Shown: positions 34,132 to 42,806 of the stretch, piece after piece | How the letters are laid out: each line of letters begins with the position of its first letter | Numbering within the stretch: position 1 is the first letter of the stretch | DNA from: a virus | Virus record (IMG/VR): IMGVR_UViG_3300030687_000021 | Coordinates: 1-51,022 of that record | Length of the DNA: 51,022 nucleotides | Direction: 5' to 3' (one strand) | Notes under the pieces: generated by a model | The model's input: only the letters and a program-made list of their open reading frames with translations | What the model was told of the DNA's origin: nothing | The model's database searches: none | Position numbers and translations under genes: made by a program

Positions 34132-35541
34132 TTGGACTTAAATCTCCACAAGCGGCAGACAGACGCGTTTCTCAGCATCGCCACGGAGATTCTTTACGGT
34201 GGAGCGGCCGGAGGTGGAAAGTCGCACCTGATGCGCTGCGCCGCGATCATCTGGTGCTTCGGCATTCCGGGCTTGCAGGTCTACATCTTCCGCAGGCTGT
34301 CGGACGACTTGGCTAAGAACCACATGGAAGGCGTGACCGGCTTTCCGATGCTGCTCAAAGAGCTGGTGGATAGCAAGCACTGCAAGATCAACTACGGCAA
34401 GAACTACATCGAGTTTTGGAACGGCGCGAAGATTTTCCTATGTCACTGCCAGTACGAGAAAGACAAATACAAGTACCAAGGTGCGGAAATACACGTCCTC
34501 ATGATTGACGAGCTGACTCACTTTACCGAGTCGATCTATCGCTACCTGCGCGGCCGGATGCGGCTCGGAGCGCTGCGCGTGCCGGACGAGTACAAGGGCA
34601 GGTTCCCTCGCGTGATTAGTGGCTCGAACCCAGGCGGCATGGGCCACAACTGGGTAAAGGCGGCATTCGTCGACATGGCTTCGCCCATGACAATCCGCAA
34701 GCAGACAAAGAAGGAGGGCGGCCTGCTGCGCCAGTACATCCCCGCGAAACTGTCAGATAACCCGACGCTGGCTGAGACCGATCCGGATTACATAGAGCGT
34801 TTGGAAGGGCTGGGCAACGAATCGCTGATCCGCGCCATGCGCGACGGCGACTGGGACATCGTAGCAGGTGGGATGTTTGATGACGTGTGGGAGCGGGCAA
34901 AGCACGTTCTGGAGCCATTCACCATACCTCAGAGCTGGCGTATCGACCGCGGCTTTGACTGGGGCACGTCCAAGCCATTCGCTGTCCTTTGGTTCGCGGA
35001 GTCGGACGGCACACCTGCTGTGTTGGCTGACGGCACAATGCGTCACTTCCCGCGCGGCTCCATCTTCGTTATCTCGGAATGGTACGGCTGGAACGGGAAG
35101 CCGAACGAGGGTTGCCGCATGATCAACACCGAGATTGCTCGCGGTGTTCGGCAGCGGGACGTGGAGATGCGTCGCATCGTGCATCCGGGGCCGGCCGACA
35201 ACGCGATCAGCGACGTGATCAACAACACGAGCATTGCGGACGACATGGCGCGTGCGCCGAACTATATCCGTTGGACGAAATCGGACAAGTCGCCCGGCAG
35301 TCGCAAGAATGGTTGGGAAGTACTCCGAAAGATGTTGCAGCAAGGTAAAGGAAATGAACTGCCAGGACTCTATGTTTTTGCTACGTGCGGGCATACAATC
35401 CGCACGTTGCCAGTCCTGCCCCGGAACGAAGCAAAAGATGGTGACCTCGACACAGAAGCCGAGGACCACATCGCTGATGTGCTGCGATATCGCTGCAGCA
35501 CCAAGCGCAAAACAATGGTTGTCACAGGACTGAATATCTAA
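34132..35541 (+). CDS. terL: Terminase large subunit, 469 aa, TTG start
   Basis: Walker A in ILYGGAAGGGKSHLMRCAAI (about residues 18-37), Walker B VLMIDELTHF (about residues 123-132), coupling motif SGSNPGGMGHNW (about residue 162). The nuclease domain begins near IDRGFDWGTSKPFAVLWF (about residue 265), whose aspartate is a likely metal ligand. Full length for the terminase_6 type. A TTG start has AAGG four to five bases upstream and is the only reasonable start. It translocates DNA into the prohead and cuts at the headful or cos. Confidence 0.93.
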   Translation: MDLNLHKRQTDAFLSIATEILYGGAAGGGKSHLMRCAAIIWCFGIPGLQVYIFRRLSDDLAKNHMEGVTGFPMLLKELVDSKHCKINYGKNYIEFWNGAKIFLCHCQYEKDKYKYQGAEIHVLMIDELTHFTESIYRYLRGRMRLGALRVPDEYKGRFPRVISGSNPGGMGHNWVKAAFVDMASPMTIRKQTKKEGGLLRQYIPAKLSDNPTLAETDPDYIERLEGLGNESLIRAMRDGDWDIVAGGMFDDVWERAKHVLEPFTIPQSWRIDRGFDWGTSKPFAVLWFAESDGTPAVLADGTMRHFPRGSIFVISEWYGWNGKPNEGCRMINTEIARGVRQRDVEMRRIVHPGPADNAISDVINNTSIADDMARAPNYIRWTKSDKSPGSRKNGWEVLRKMLQQGKGNELPGLYVFATCGHTIRTLPVLPRNEAKDGDLDTEAEDHIADVLRYRCSTKRKTMVVTGLNI

Positions 35542-37049
35542 TGCCGTTGATCGGACCCACAAGCGCGGAAGGCGTAACTCCAGAGATTCAGGGGCAGCTG
35601 GAGAGCAATGTCAACGACGTGCGTACACCGTCGCAAGCCGTCATGGACATGCGGACCAATTGGCACAAGGTCACCACGCTGCTCGGCGGCACGAATGCCA
35701 TGCGGAATGCGGGCGTGACGTATTTGCCGAAATGGCGGCTGGAAGAGCCGGACGATTACCAGTATCGGGTAAAGACCTCGGTGCTGTTCAATGCGTTTGC
35801 TCATACGGTGTCTGGCCTCGGCGGAAAGCCGTTCACGCGGCCTGTGTCCTGGTCGAATGATATGCCGGCGGAGATTGTCGAGTGGTTCGAGAACATCGAC
35901 TTAACCGGCCGCAGTATGCACGTTTTCGCGCAGGAGCTTTTCACCACGGCGCTCGGGTATGGCCTGACTCACGTATTGACTGACTACCCGACAACGGAAG
36001 GTATCCAGACGCTCGCGCAGGAAAAAGCGATCAACGCTCGGCCGTACTTGATTCATGTCCATCCGGAAATGATTCTGGGGTGGCGCTCGGACAAGAGCAA
36101 CGGAGTCGAGACGCTGACCCAGTTGCGGATCTTGGAGCACGTCGAAGTCAATGTAGGTCCGTTTGCCGTAAAGACGATTGAACAGGTGCGAGTGCTTGAA
36201 CCAGGGAAATGGTCAATCTGGCAGTTCGACACCGAGAACGAAGTCTGGAAGCAGGTGAATTCGGGCGTAACTTCGATGAAGGCGATTCCGATCATCACGT
36301 TCTACACGGGGCGCACGGGGTTTATGACCGCCGAGTCGCCGCTGATCGATATAGCCGACATCAACATCCAACACTGGCAAGTTTCGTCTGATCTTTATTC
36401 AGTACTCCATACGGCTTCCGTGCCGATCCTCACAGTTACTGGGGTTGAGAAAAACGATGACGGAACGGCTCCCCTCACGGTAGCGGCGAAGTCTGCGTTA
36501 ATGCTGCCGTCAGGAGCGGAAGCCAAGTTTGTTGAGCACTCAGGCAAGGCGGTCGGATCTGGCCAGACGCAGATAGATCACCTTGAAGAGCAAATGCGCT
36601 TACTCGGTGCAGAGATGCTCGTGAAGAAGCCAGGGCAGGCTACGGCCACGCAGGCCACGCTCGATACGAGCCAGCAGCGCTCGGAGCTGCAGTCGCTGAC
36701 GGGCGTTTTCGAGGACACGCTGAATCAGGTCATTGGAGTCATGGCCCGTTGGGGAACGGTCGCAGGAAAGCCGGGTACGATGATCGTCTACAAGGACTTC
36801 TTGCTGGCGGCCGACGACGCAGTCCAGGAAGCGCTGCTGTTCCAGATCACGACGACAGGCATGCTGTCCCAGCAGTCGTTCTACGAAGCAATGCAGCGCC
36901 GCGACGTGTACGACACCAACGTGACGTGGGAAATGGAGCAGGAACGGATCAAATCGCAGCCGCTACCGCAAGCGGCACTCATGCCACCTCCGCAAGTGAA
37001 CCCGCCAAGGACGCCACCAAGCTCGGTAGCGGCGCAGCTGAATGACTAA
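35541..37049 (+). CDS. Portal protein (DUF4055-like), 502 aa
   Basis: Motifs NWHKVTTLLGGTNAMRNAGV and YLPKWRLEEPDDYQYRVKTS at the N-terminus, then the long helical stem and crown with AEMLVKKPGQATATQATLDT near residue 355. DUF4055 proteins occupy the portal slot of P22-like-capsid siphoviruses. It starts on the terL stop and precedes a MuF gene. The last about 40 residues are proline/glutamine-rich. The portal is the dodecameric DNA entry ring. Confidence 0.85.
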   Translation: MPLIGPTSAEGVTPEIQGQLESNVNDVRTPSQAVMDMRTNWHKVTTLLGGTNAMRNAGVTYLPKWRLEEPDDYQYRVKTSVLFNAFAHTVSGLGGKPFTRPVSWSNDMPAEIVEWFENIDLTGRSMHVFAQELFTTALGYGLTHVLTDYPTTEGIQTLAQEKAINARPYLIHVHPEMILGWRSDKSNGVETLTQLRILEHVEVNVGPFAVKTIEQVRVLEPGKWSIWQFDTENEVWKQVNSGVTSMKAIPIITFYTGRTGFMTAESPLIDIADINIQHWQVSSDLYSVLHTASVPILTVTGVEKNDDGTAPLTVAAKSALMLPSGAEAKFVEHSGKAVGSGQTQIDHLEEQMRLLGAEMLVKKPGQATATQATLDTSQQRSELQSLTGVFEDTLNQVIGVMARWGTVAGKPGTMIVYKDFLLAADDAVQEALLFQITTTGMLSQQSFYEAMQRRDVYDTNVTWEMEQERIKSQPLPQAALMPPPQVNPPRTPPSSVAAQLND

Positions 37050-38040
37050 CGCATCAGACGCGCTCGCCGCGCTGTTTGTTGACCACGGAGTTCGTCTGGT
37101 CCAGACCGCGGACGGCCTGTCGGACGACGCCAAAGACCGGCTGCGCCGACTGGCGGCTTTCGTAGTGGCACTGATCACGGCCACGAACTTAACCAGTAAA
37201 GCCGAGTACGCAAAGATGATAGCCGCCGCACGAGCGGAGATAGACGCCACGTATGCCGAGCTGGCGGCAGCATCGAAAGACGCGACGCAGGAGCTGGCGC
37301 AGATCGAGGCCAAATTCGTGGTCACCACCATCAACGAAGAGATGGGGTCTCAGTTGGTCCGCACGCCGCGGTTGACGGTGACCGACCCGGAGATCGGCGG
37401 CCACGCTGTGCCTGATTGGTGGGCTGCTCAGGCGGCCGACACTTCGGCTAAGGTGGTTGCAACGGTTCGCGCCGGCATGACCGCTGGCGAGGATGTGGAG
37501 CAGCTGGTGGCCAGGTTGTTAGCGCCAACAAGCCCGTTCACCGCGGCGCTGAATAATGCAGAGTCGCTGGTCCACTCGGGCGCGCAACGCACCGCGATGG
37601 ATGCGCGCAACGCTGTGCTCAAGGCCAACAGCGCAGTCGTGTTCGGGCTGGAGATAGTGGCCACGCTCGATTCAGGGACGTGTGCGCAGTGCCTGGCTTA
37701 CGACGGGTCAACGTATGATGTGGACGGCACGCCAATGGGCGCAACGACCCTGCCGTTCAATGGCGGAGCGCCGTTTCACTTCGGATGCAGGTGCGCAACT
37801 GTTCCGATCATGCGGCACTATTCCGAAGTGGGTCTAGAAGAAAACAGCATGGACGGAAAACCATCGAGCGGCCTTAGCGCCGAGAAGTGGTTGGATGGTA
37901 AGAGCAAAACTGAGCAGGACGAGATCCTGGGAGTGGGGCGCGCGGCGCTGTACAGAGCAGGGAAAATAACGCTGCGTGACCTCGTGTCACGAACCGGAAA
38001 ACAAATATCGTTAGGAAAGCTGAACGATATTTACACCTGA
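37042..38040 (+). CDS. MuF-like head morphogenesis protein, 332 aa
   Basis: The MuF domain covers residues about 170-260: LVHSGAQRTAMDARN, then TLDSGTCAQCLAYDGSTYD, closing HFGCRCATVP. The C-terminus (about residues 270-332) is an extension ending SLGKLNDIYT that includes DEILGVGRAALYRAGK, a common appended motif. It overlaps the portal stop by eight bases. MuF proteins are minor head proteins ejected or placed near the portal. Confidence 0.88.
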   Translation: MTNASDALAALFVDHGVRLVQTADGLSDDAKDRLRRLAAFVVALITATNLTSKAEYAKMIAAARAEIDATYAELAAASKDATQELAQIEAKFVVTTINEEMGSQLVRTPRLTVTDPEIGGHAVPDWWAAQAADTSAKVVATVRAGMTAGEDVEQLVARLLAPTSPFTAALNNAESLVHSGAQRTAMDARNAVLKANSAVVFGLEIVATLDSGTCAQCLAYDGSTYDVDGTPMGATTLPFNGGAPFHFGCRCATVPIMRHYSEVGLEENSMDGKPSSGLSAEKWLDGKSKTEQDEILGVGRAALYRAGKITLRDLVSRTGKQISLGKLNDIYT

Positions 38041-38152
38041 TCGTGCAATAGCTGGTATATGATGCGGGCGAACGCATTATGTCAAATTGCTGGAGCGCGG
38101 ATGCGCAACAGTGCCTGGGCAGGACTGCCCGAACAATAGTAAGGATTCCAAA

Positions 38153-38965
38153 ATGATTTTGAAACTCGATGCAGATGGTCATGTGGTTGTTGAGAACGGC
38201 AAGCCGGTTTATGTGGACGAGCACGGCAAGGACATCGCATTCGATGCGCCGGGCACCGCCGCGACCATTGCCCGTCTCAACGCAGAAGCCAAGACGCATC
38301 GGGAAGGTAAGCAGACCGCTGAGCAGAGTCTGAAGGCCACAGCGGAACAGCTGGCAGCTTTCGAGGGTATCGACCCAGTAGCGAGCCGCAAAGCCTTGGC
38401 AACGTTGAAGGATATCGACGCTGGCAAGCTGATCGACGCCGGCCGCGTGGACGAAGTCCGCGCAGCGGTGGCGAAAGAATACGAAGGACGTTTGACCACG
38501 GCGCAGACCGGCTACACCACTGAGCTGGCGGCCATGAAAGCGGCGAATGAGCAGCTGACCGGCACGCTGCACAACGAAATGATTGGCGGTAGTTTCGCCC
38601 GCTCGAAGTACGCAGCTGAGTCGCTGGCGATTCCGGCCGACATGGTTCAAGCGAAGTTTGGGCAGCATTTCAAGCTGGATGGCGGAAAGGTTGTGGCCAC
38701 CGACGCCAGCGGCAACATGATTTATTCGCGCGCCCGGCCAGGCGAAGTGGCTAATTTCGATGAAGCACTGTCGGAGCTGGTCGGCAACTACGCGAACAAG
38801 GATCACATTTTGAAACCCTCGGGTGCGAACGGCTCTGGCGCAAATGCCTCTGCCGCTCGGATTGCGGCAGAGGCAGGCAAAGGTCTTTCCCGCGCAGATT
38901 TCGATGCACTTGCACCGAAGGCGAAGATGGCGCATGTACAGGCCGGACTCGCGATCACTGAATAA
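38153..38965 (+). CDS. Scaffold-like protein (DUF6651-like), 270 aa
   Basis: Long charged helical body with RLNAEAKTHREGKQTAEQSL and LAAMKAANEQLTGTLHNEM. The C-terminal ARPGEVANFDEALSELVGNY is typical of proteins that precede P22-like capsids. The ATG at 38153 has AAGGA upstream. It probably guides capsid assembly and is lost on maturation. Confidence 0.8.
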   Translation: MILKLDADGHVVVENGKPVYVDEHGKDIAFDAPGTAATIARLNAEAKTHREGKQTAEQSLKATAEQLAAFEGIDPVASRKALATLKDIDAGKLIDAGRVDEVRAAVAKEYEGRLTTAQTGYTTELAAMKAANEQLTGTLHNEMIGGSFARSKYAAESLAIPADMVQAKFGQHFKLDGGKVVATDASGNMIYSRARPGEVANFDEALSELVGNYANKDHILKPSGANGSGANASAARIAAEAGKGLSRADFDALAPKAKMAHVQAGLAITE

Positions 38966-38989
38966 AAACTTTAAAAGGATATACCCACC

Positions 38990-40123
38990 GTGGCAAACTC
39001 TCTCATCGGTCTTCTCCCGACTCTGTACGAGGCGATGGACACCGTCTCTCGTGAAATGGTGGGTTTTATCCCCTCGGTCGCGATGGACGCCAGCGCTGAA
39101 CGGGCAGCGCTGAATCAACAAATCTTGGTGCCGATCACGCCCGCGTCGCAGGCCGTGAACATCACCCCTGGTGTGACCGCTCCGAATACGGGCGATCAGA
39201 TCATCGGCAATACGGCAATCACCATCACCAATTCGATGGGCGTTCCGTTCCGTTGGACCGGTGAAGATCAAAAGGGTTTGAATACCGGCCCTGGCTACAG
39301 CAAGATCAAGTCCGACCAGGTGACCCAGGCGTTTCGTACCCTGTGTAACTTGGTGGAAGCAACTACCGCGCAAACGGCGCAGCTGGGTGCATCTCGCGCT
39401 ACCGGCGCAGCAGGTACGACCCCGTTCGCGACCAACCTCGGCGCGTCCGCCCAAGCCCGCAAGGTTCTGTCGGATAACGGCGCTCCGCTGTCGGATATCC
39501 ATCTGACGATGAACACCACGGCCGGCGCGGCCATGCGTACGTTGCTGCAACTGACCGCAGTGAATGAAGCAGGTGACGACTCGCTGTTGCGTCAAGGCGT
39601 GTTGATGGATGTTCACGGTTTCGAACTCCGCGAATCTGCGCAGATCCTGGAAACGACCAAGGGCCTCGGCGCAGGTTACGTAACCAGCGGTGCTCCAGCA
39701 GGTTCGACGACCATTCCGTTGACGACCGGTACCGGCACCGTTGTTCCGGGCGATGTTGTATCGTTCGCAGGCGACCCGAACTTGTATATCGTGAATACCG
39801 GCATCGCAGCGCCGGGCAGCATCTCGATCAACAAGCCGGGCTTGCTGACCACGCTGGCACCCAACTCGGTGATGTCCATCGGCGCGGATTACGCACCGAA
39901 CTTGGCTTACCACCGTAACGCGATTGCCCTTGTTACCCGCGCGCCGGCACTGCCGATTGAAGGCGACATGGCGGTGGATCGTACCACCATCATCGATCCG
40001 CGTTCGGGCTTGGCCTTCGACGTGAGCATGTATGCTCAGTACCGTCAGGTCTACTACGAGGTGTCGCTGGCATGGGGCGCTGCCGCAGTCAAACCGGAGC
40101 ACATCACCACTGTGCTTGGCTAA
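38990..40123 (+). CDS. Major capsid protein, P22 coat-like, 377 aa
   Basis: MANSLIGLLPTLYEAMDTVS at the start and EMVGFIPSVAMDASAERAAL, then the ITPASQAVNITPGVTAPNTG loop, agree with the P22 gp5 family. The order after a scaffold gene also fits. The GTG start has AAAAGGA with rather long spacing (11). Forms the HK97-fold shell; a telokin-like insertion may correspond to about residues 235-290 (AGSTTIPLTTGTGTVVPGD). Confidence 0.9.
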   Translation: MANSLIGLLPTLYEAMDTVSREMVGFIPSVAMDASAERAALNQQILVPITPASQAVNITPGVTAPNTGDQIIGNTAITITNSMGVPFRWTGEDQKGLNTGPGYSKIKSDQVTQAFRTLCNLVEATTAQTAQLGASRATGAAGTTPFATNLGASAQARKVLSDNGAPLSDIHLTMNTTAGAAMRTLLQLTAVNEAGDDSLLRQGVLMDVHGFELRESAQILETTKGLGAGYVTSGAPAGSTTIPLTTGTGTVVPGDVVSFAGDPNLYIVNTGIAAPGSISINKPGLLTTLAPNSVMSIGADYAPNLAYHRNAIALVTRAPALPIEGDMAVDRTTIIDPRSGLAFDVSMYAQYRQVYYEVSLAWGAAAVKPEHITTVLG

Positions 40124-40146
40124 TTTAATTAGGATGACTGATTAAA

Positions 40147-40186
40147 GTACATAATTCGGAGCGGGTAAATCTGCTCCGAATTGTAC
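40147..40186. other. Stable hairpin after the capsid gene
   Basis: ATTCGGAGC and GCTCCGAAT pair around GGGTAAATCT, with outer GTAC/GTAC arms. No T-tract follows, so it may be an mRNA stabiliser or partial attenuator limiting expression after the capsid gene. Confidence 0.65.
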
Positions 40187-40215
40187 GAAACAGCCTCACA
40201 AATTTTGAGAGCGAC

Positions 40216-40377
40216 ATGGCAACTGCAATGAAAAAAGTGTCAGCCAAGCCTGCGGTAAAAGCGTCAGCCAAGCCGGCGGTGAAGGCAGTTGGAAAAAAGG
40301 CCGCTTCCGCGCCGAAGTCAACCGCCAGTATGCCCGCAGGTCTGAAGGCATATTGGGACAAAAAAGGTAAAAAATAA
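40216..40377 (+). CDS. Lysine/alanine-rich small protein, 53 aa
   Basis: MATAMKKVSAKPAVKASAKP gives two KxSAKPAVKA repeats, then more lysines and a closing LKAYWDKKGKK. The composition resembles histone H1-like tails. The start and stop fit the operon (TAATG overlap with the next gene). It may bind DNA in the head or decorate the capsid. Not long enough for a domain. Confidence 0.65.
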   Translation: MATAMKKVSAKPAVKASAKPAVKAVGKKAASAPKSTASMPAGLKAYWDKKGKK

Positions 40378-40565
40378 TGAGCATCGCAAAAGTGAAGTCC
40401 CTGCCGACCCTCACCATCCAGCACGCTACCGCGCCGGATGGCTTCGCCGTTATCAACGCCGACGAGCTTACCGACGAGCACATTCTGTTCGACGAAAAGG
40501 CCGAGGCCGCGCGCCGCAAGGTCTCAAAGTTGAAAGCTGGTGACGATACCAAGAACGTGAAGTAA
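40377..40565 (+). CDS. Hypothetical protein, 62 aa
   Basis: A short mixed alpha/beta protein (LTIQHATAPDGFAVINADEL) between capsid and connector genes. Possibly a head decoration or stabilising protein. Confidence 0.6.
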   Translation: MSIAKVKSLPTLTIQHATAPDGFAVINADELTDEHILFDEKAEAARRKVSKLKAGDDTKNVK

Positions 40566-40574
40566 GGCGCTGCC

Positions 40575-41114
40575 GTGACACTGATCGTTGAAGATGGCTC
40601 TATTGTTCCTGGTGCGAATTCGTACATCAGCGTCGCTGACGCTACGACGTATCACGCGAATCTGGCCAACATGGCTTGGGCTAACCTGGCCGAGCCGGTT
40701 CAGGAGGGCTGTCTTCAAAAAGCGACGCAGTACATGGTTGGTGTCTATCGGCAACGGTGGCTGGGCATGCGGGTAGAACCTGCGCCTGGCCAGCTTCTCG
40801 ACTGGCCGCGGATCGGGGTCATCCTGAGAGACACGGCGTCTTATTTCGTCGACCAGCGTATGTCTTACACCGTGCCGGCCAACATCGTCCCGGCCGAGGT
40901 AATGAACGCGTGCGCCGAGCTGGCGCTGCGAGCATCGTTTCAGGATCTGTGGCCCGACCTGGATCAGCGGACGCTCAAGGAAAAGATTGGACAGATCGAG
41001 ATTGACTACGACCGGATGTCGCCGCAATTCCGTCGCTTCCGCCAGGTAGACCTAATGCTGAATCCGTATCTAGACGCAACTAACGGTCTAACTACAAAGC
41101 TGGTGCGAGGATGA
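40575..41114 (+). CDS. Head-tail connector, DnaT-like/gp6-like, 179 aa
   Basis: MTLIVEDGSIVPGANSYISV then ADATTYHANL is the typical start of the phage DnaT_2-type proteins that occupy the HK97 gp6-like adaptor position. The C-terminal part is helical with MNACAELALRASFQDLW. It fits between capsid and neck genes. Probably an adaptor ring under the portal. Confidence 0.8.
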   Translation: MTLIVEDGSIVPGANSYISVADATTYHANLANMAWANLAEPVQEGCLQKATQYMVGVYRQRWLGMRVEPAPGQLLDWPRIGVILRDTASYFVDQRMSYTVPANIVPAEVMNACAELALRASFQDLWPDLDQRTLKEKIGQIEIDYDRMSPQFRRFRQVDLMLNPYLDATNGLTTKLVRG

Positions 41115-41506
41115 AAGCCGTCTGGACCGACCCGGCCCTCGTCATCAGCCCGTACAGGGTGGCGCTGTGCCTGACTGAGAAGCAGTACGTGGAGGAGCTA
41201 CGTGCGCTGGAGATCCCCAAGAAACTGCGGTCTCCGTTCGTGCTCGAAGGTTGCGGCGCGACGACGCACACGTTCGACAACCTGAGCGGAAATCCATCGG
41301 TGATTCTTGTTTGCTTGAAGGGCGATCCGCGCCAGACGCTGAACCAGGTGCATGCTCTTATCGTCCACGAGGCGACTCACGTATGGCAGTGGGTCAAGAA
41401 GATGCTTGGCGAGGATGAGCCGAGTAAGGAATTCGAAGCGTATTCGCTTCAGTCAATCACCCGCGGGTTGTTTGATGCCTACGACGAGATGACCGAGAAT
41501 AAATGA
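41111..41506 (+). CDS. Putative zinc metalloprotease-like protein, 131 aa
   Basis: IVHEATHVWQWV (about residues 88-99) is an HExxH zincin motif, followed by a downstream glutamate in KEFEAYSLQSI (about residue 113). Together these would complete a gluzincin-like active site. It sits inside the head-tail connector operon, coupled by ATGA overlaps on both sides. It may act on a structural protein during maturation, or on host peptides after entry. Confidence 0.75.
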   Translation: MKAVWTDPALVISPYRVALCLTEKQYVEELRALEIPKKLRSPFVLEGCGATTHTFDNLSGNPSVILVCLKGDPRQTLNQVHALIVHEATHVWQWVKKMLGEDEPSKEFEAYSLQSITRGLFDAYDEMTENK

Positions 41507-41919
41507 ACATCTACCATCGAATGCAAGCCAGTGTGTTGGCGATGCTAACCCGGTACGGACAGCCGATGGAGCTGATTCAGGCCGGCGTGCCGACCTATGA
41601 CGTTGCGACATCGTCGAACGTGTCCGTGTCGCCGGGAACCTACACAGGAACCGGTTTGTTGCTGGATTTCTCTGAAGCCGATCCGAGCATATCGACCATC
41701 AAAGGAACGGAGATTCAGCAAGGCGACAAGATGCTGTATCTCGCCGTTCAAGGTCGATTGGGTGGGAATTGCGTGATGATGCCGCAACCCAACACCAATG
41801 ACACTGTCGTATGGAGCAACACGCCGTACAACGTGATGGCGTCCACGACACTAGACCCGTCCGGCCGTAAGCCCGTAATGCACGCTGCGCATGTGCGCGG
41901 CATACCGAGTTCATCGTGA
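41503..41919 (+). CDS. Head completion/stopper-like protein, 138 aa
   Basis: A beta-rich protein (YTGTGLLLDFSEADPSISTI) with the layout of head-tail stopper proteins in this position. No catalytic motif. Coupled by ATGA to the protease-like gene. Confidence 0.65.
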   Translation: MNIYHRMQASVLAMLTRYGQPMELIQAGVPTYDVATSSNVSVSPGTYTGTGLLLDFSEADPSISTIKGTEIQQGDKMLYLAVQGRLGGNCVMMPQPNTNDTVVWSNTPYNVMASTTLDPSGRKPVMHAAHVRGIPSSS

Positions 41920-41920
41920 G

Positions 41921-42367
41921 ATGGCAGATAACTTTGCACAGCAGGTAAAGGCATTTCGCGATAAGGCGCTCTCGAACGTCGACGCAGTTGTGCAAGACAT
42001 CACGGTAAGCGTCGCGACGAGTCTGGTAGAGAAGTCGCCAGTCGACACCGGGCAGCTGCGCGCTAATTGGCAGTTTGGGGCCGGTGTTATACCTGATGGA
42101 GAGTTTCCAGATACGGACCCGGAAGGCGAAGAAACGATAGAGGCGCTGACCGAAGCGATCAAGGACACGCCTGCCGGCGGCGTCACTTATCTCGTGAATA
42201 ATTTGCCGTATGCCCCTGTGATCGAGTACGGGCTTTATCCCAACCCGCCGAAACGGCCAACGGGAAAAACAGAAAACGGCTTTTCAACTCAGGCCCCAGC
42301 GGGTATGCGAGACATCACGGTCATGGAGGCAAGCAGCTACCAAGGCGCTGCGATACAGAACCTATGA
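41921..42367 (+). CDS. HK97 gp10-like neck/tail completion protein, 148 aa
   Basis: FAQQVKAFRDKALSNVDAVV then LVEKSPVDTGQLRANW (about residues 36-51) is the classical gp10 signature. The C-terminal EYGLYPNPPKRPTGKT continues it. Located in the correct order after the stopper and before the terminator gene. Confidence 0.85.
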   Translation: MADNFAQQVKAFRDKALSNVDAVVQDITVSVATSLVEKSPVDTGQLRANWQFGAGVIPDGEFPDTDPEGEETIEALTEAIKDTPAGGVTYLVNNLPYAPVIEYGLYPNPPKRPTGKTENGFSTQAPAGMRDITVMEASSYQGAAIQNL

Positions 42368-42783
42368 GCAATTTGGATATCAGGCAGGCGTTTGAATCAC
42401 GCATCGCTGCGTTCGCGGCCACGATGTCTCCGCCGGCTCTTCTGTCGTGGGAGAATTTTAACTTTGTGCCCAATTCAACGAGGGTCTATTTTCGATGCGC
42501 GATGGCACCGGCTCGGACTTCGAACCCGGCTTTTGGAGTGGATTTTGATCGGCTCCAAGGGTTCTATCAGATCAGCGTTTACGGTATCCAAGACAGAGGT
42601 CCAGGACCCGCTGAGGAGATAGCCGATGCTATAATCGCGCTGTTTCCGCGGGGCAGCATTACGCAGAACGGCGTTGTGGTCAACATCGACACGAAAGGGT
42701 CCCGCACTCAAGGGCTGAACGACGACAATGGATTCTACTTTATCCCCGTGCGGGTGCGTTACCGTCAAGATGTTATTTCGTAG
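42364..42783 (+). CDS. Tail terminator-like protein (DUF4128-like), 139 aa
   Basis: IRQAFESRIAAFAATMSPPA at the N-terminus and VYFRCAMAPARTSNPAFGVD in the middle agree with DUF4128 proteins, which take the lambda gpU-like tail terminator slot. ATGA-coupled to the gp10-like gene. Confidence 0.82.
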   Translation: MSNLDIRQAFESRIAAFAATMSPPALLSWENFNFVPNSTRVYFRCAMAPARTSNPAFGVDFDRLQGFYQISVYGIQDRGPGPAEEIADAIIALFPRGSITQNGVVVNIDTKGSRTQGLNDDNGFYFIPVRVRYRQDVIS

Positions 42784-42806
42784 AACTAATTAATTAAGGA
42801 AGGTCA

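Noticed and set aside
37874-40102. Long antisense frame of 742 codons
   Set aside because: It lies over scaffold and capsid genes on the other strand, has a composition typical of reverse-strand reading (rich in R, H, C) and no ribosome site. It is a shadow of the capsid region.
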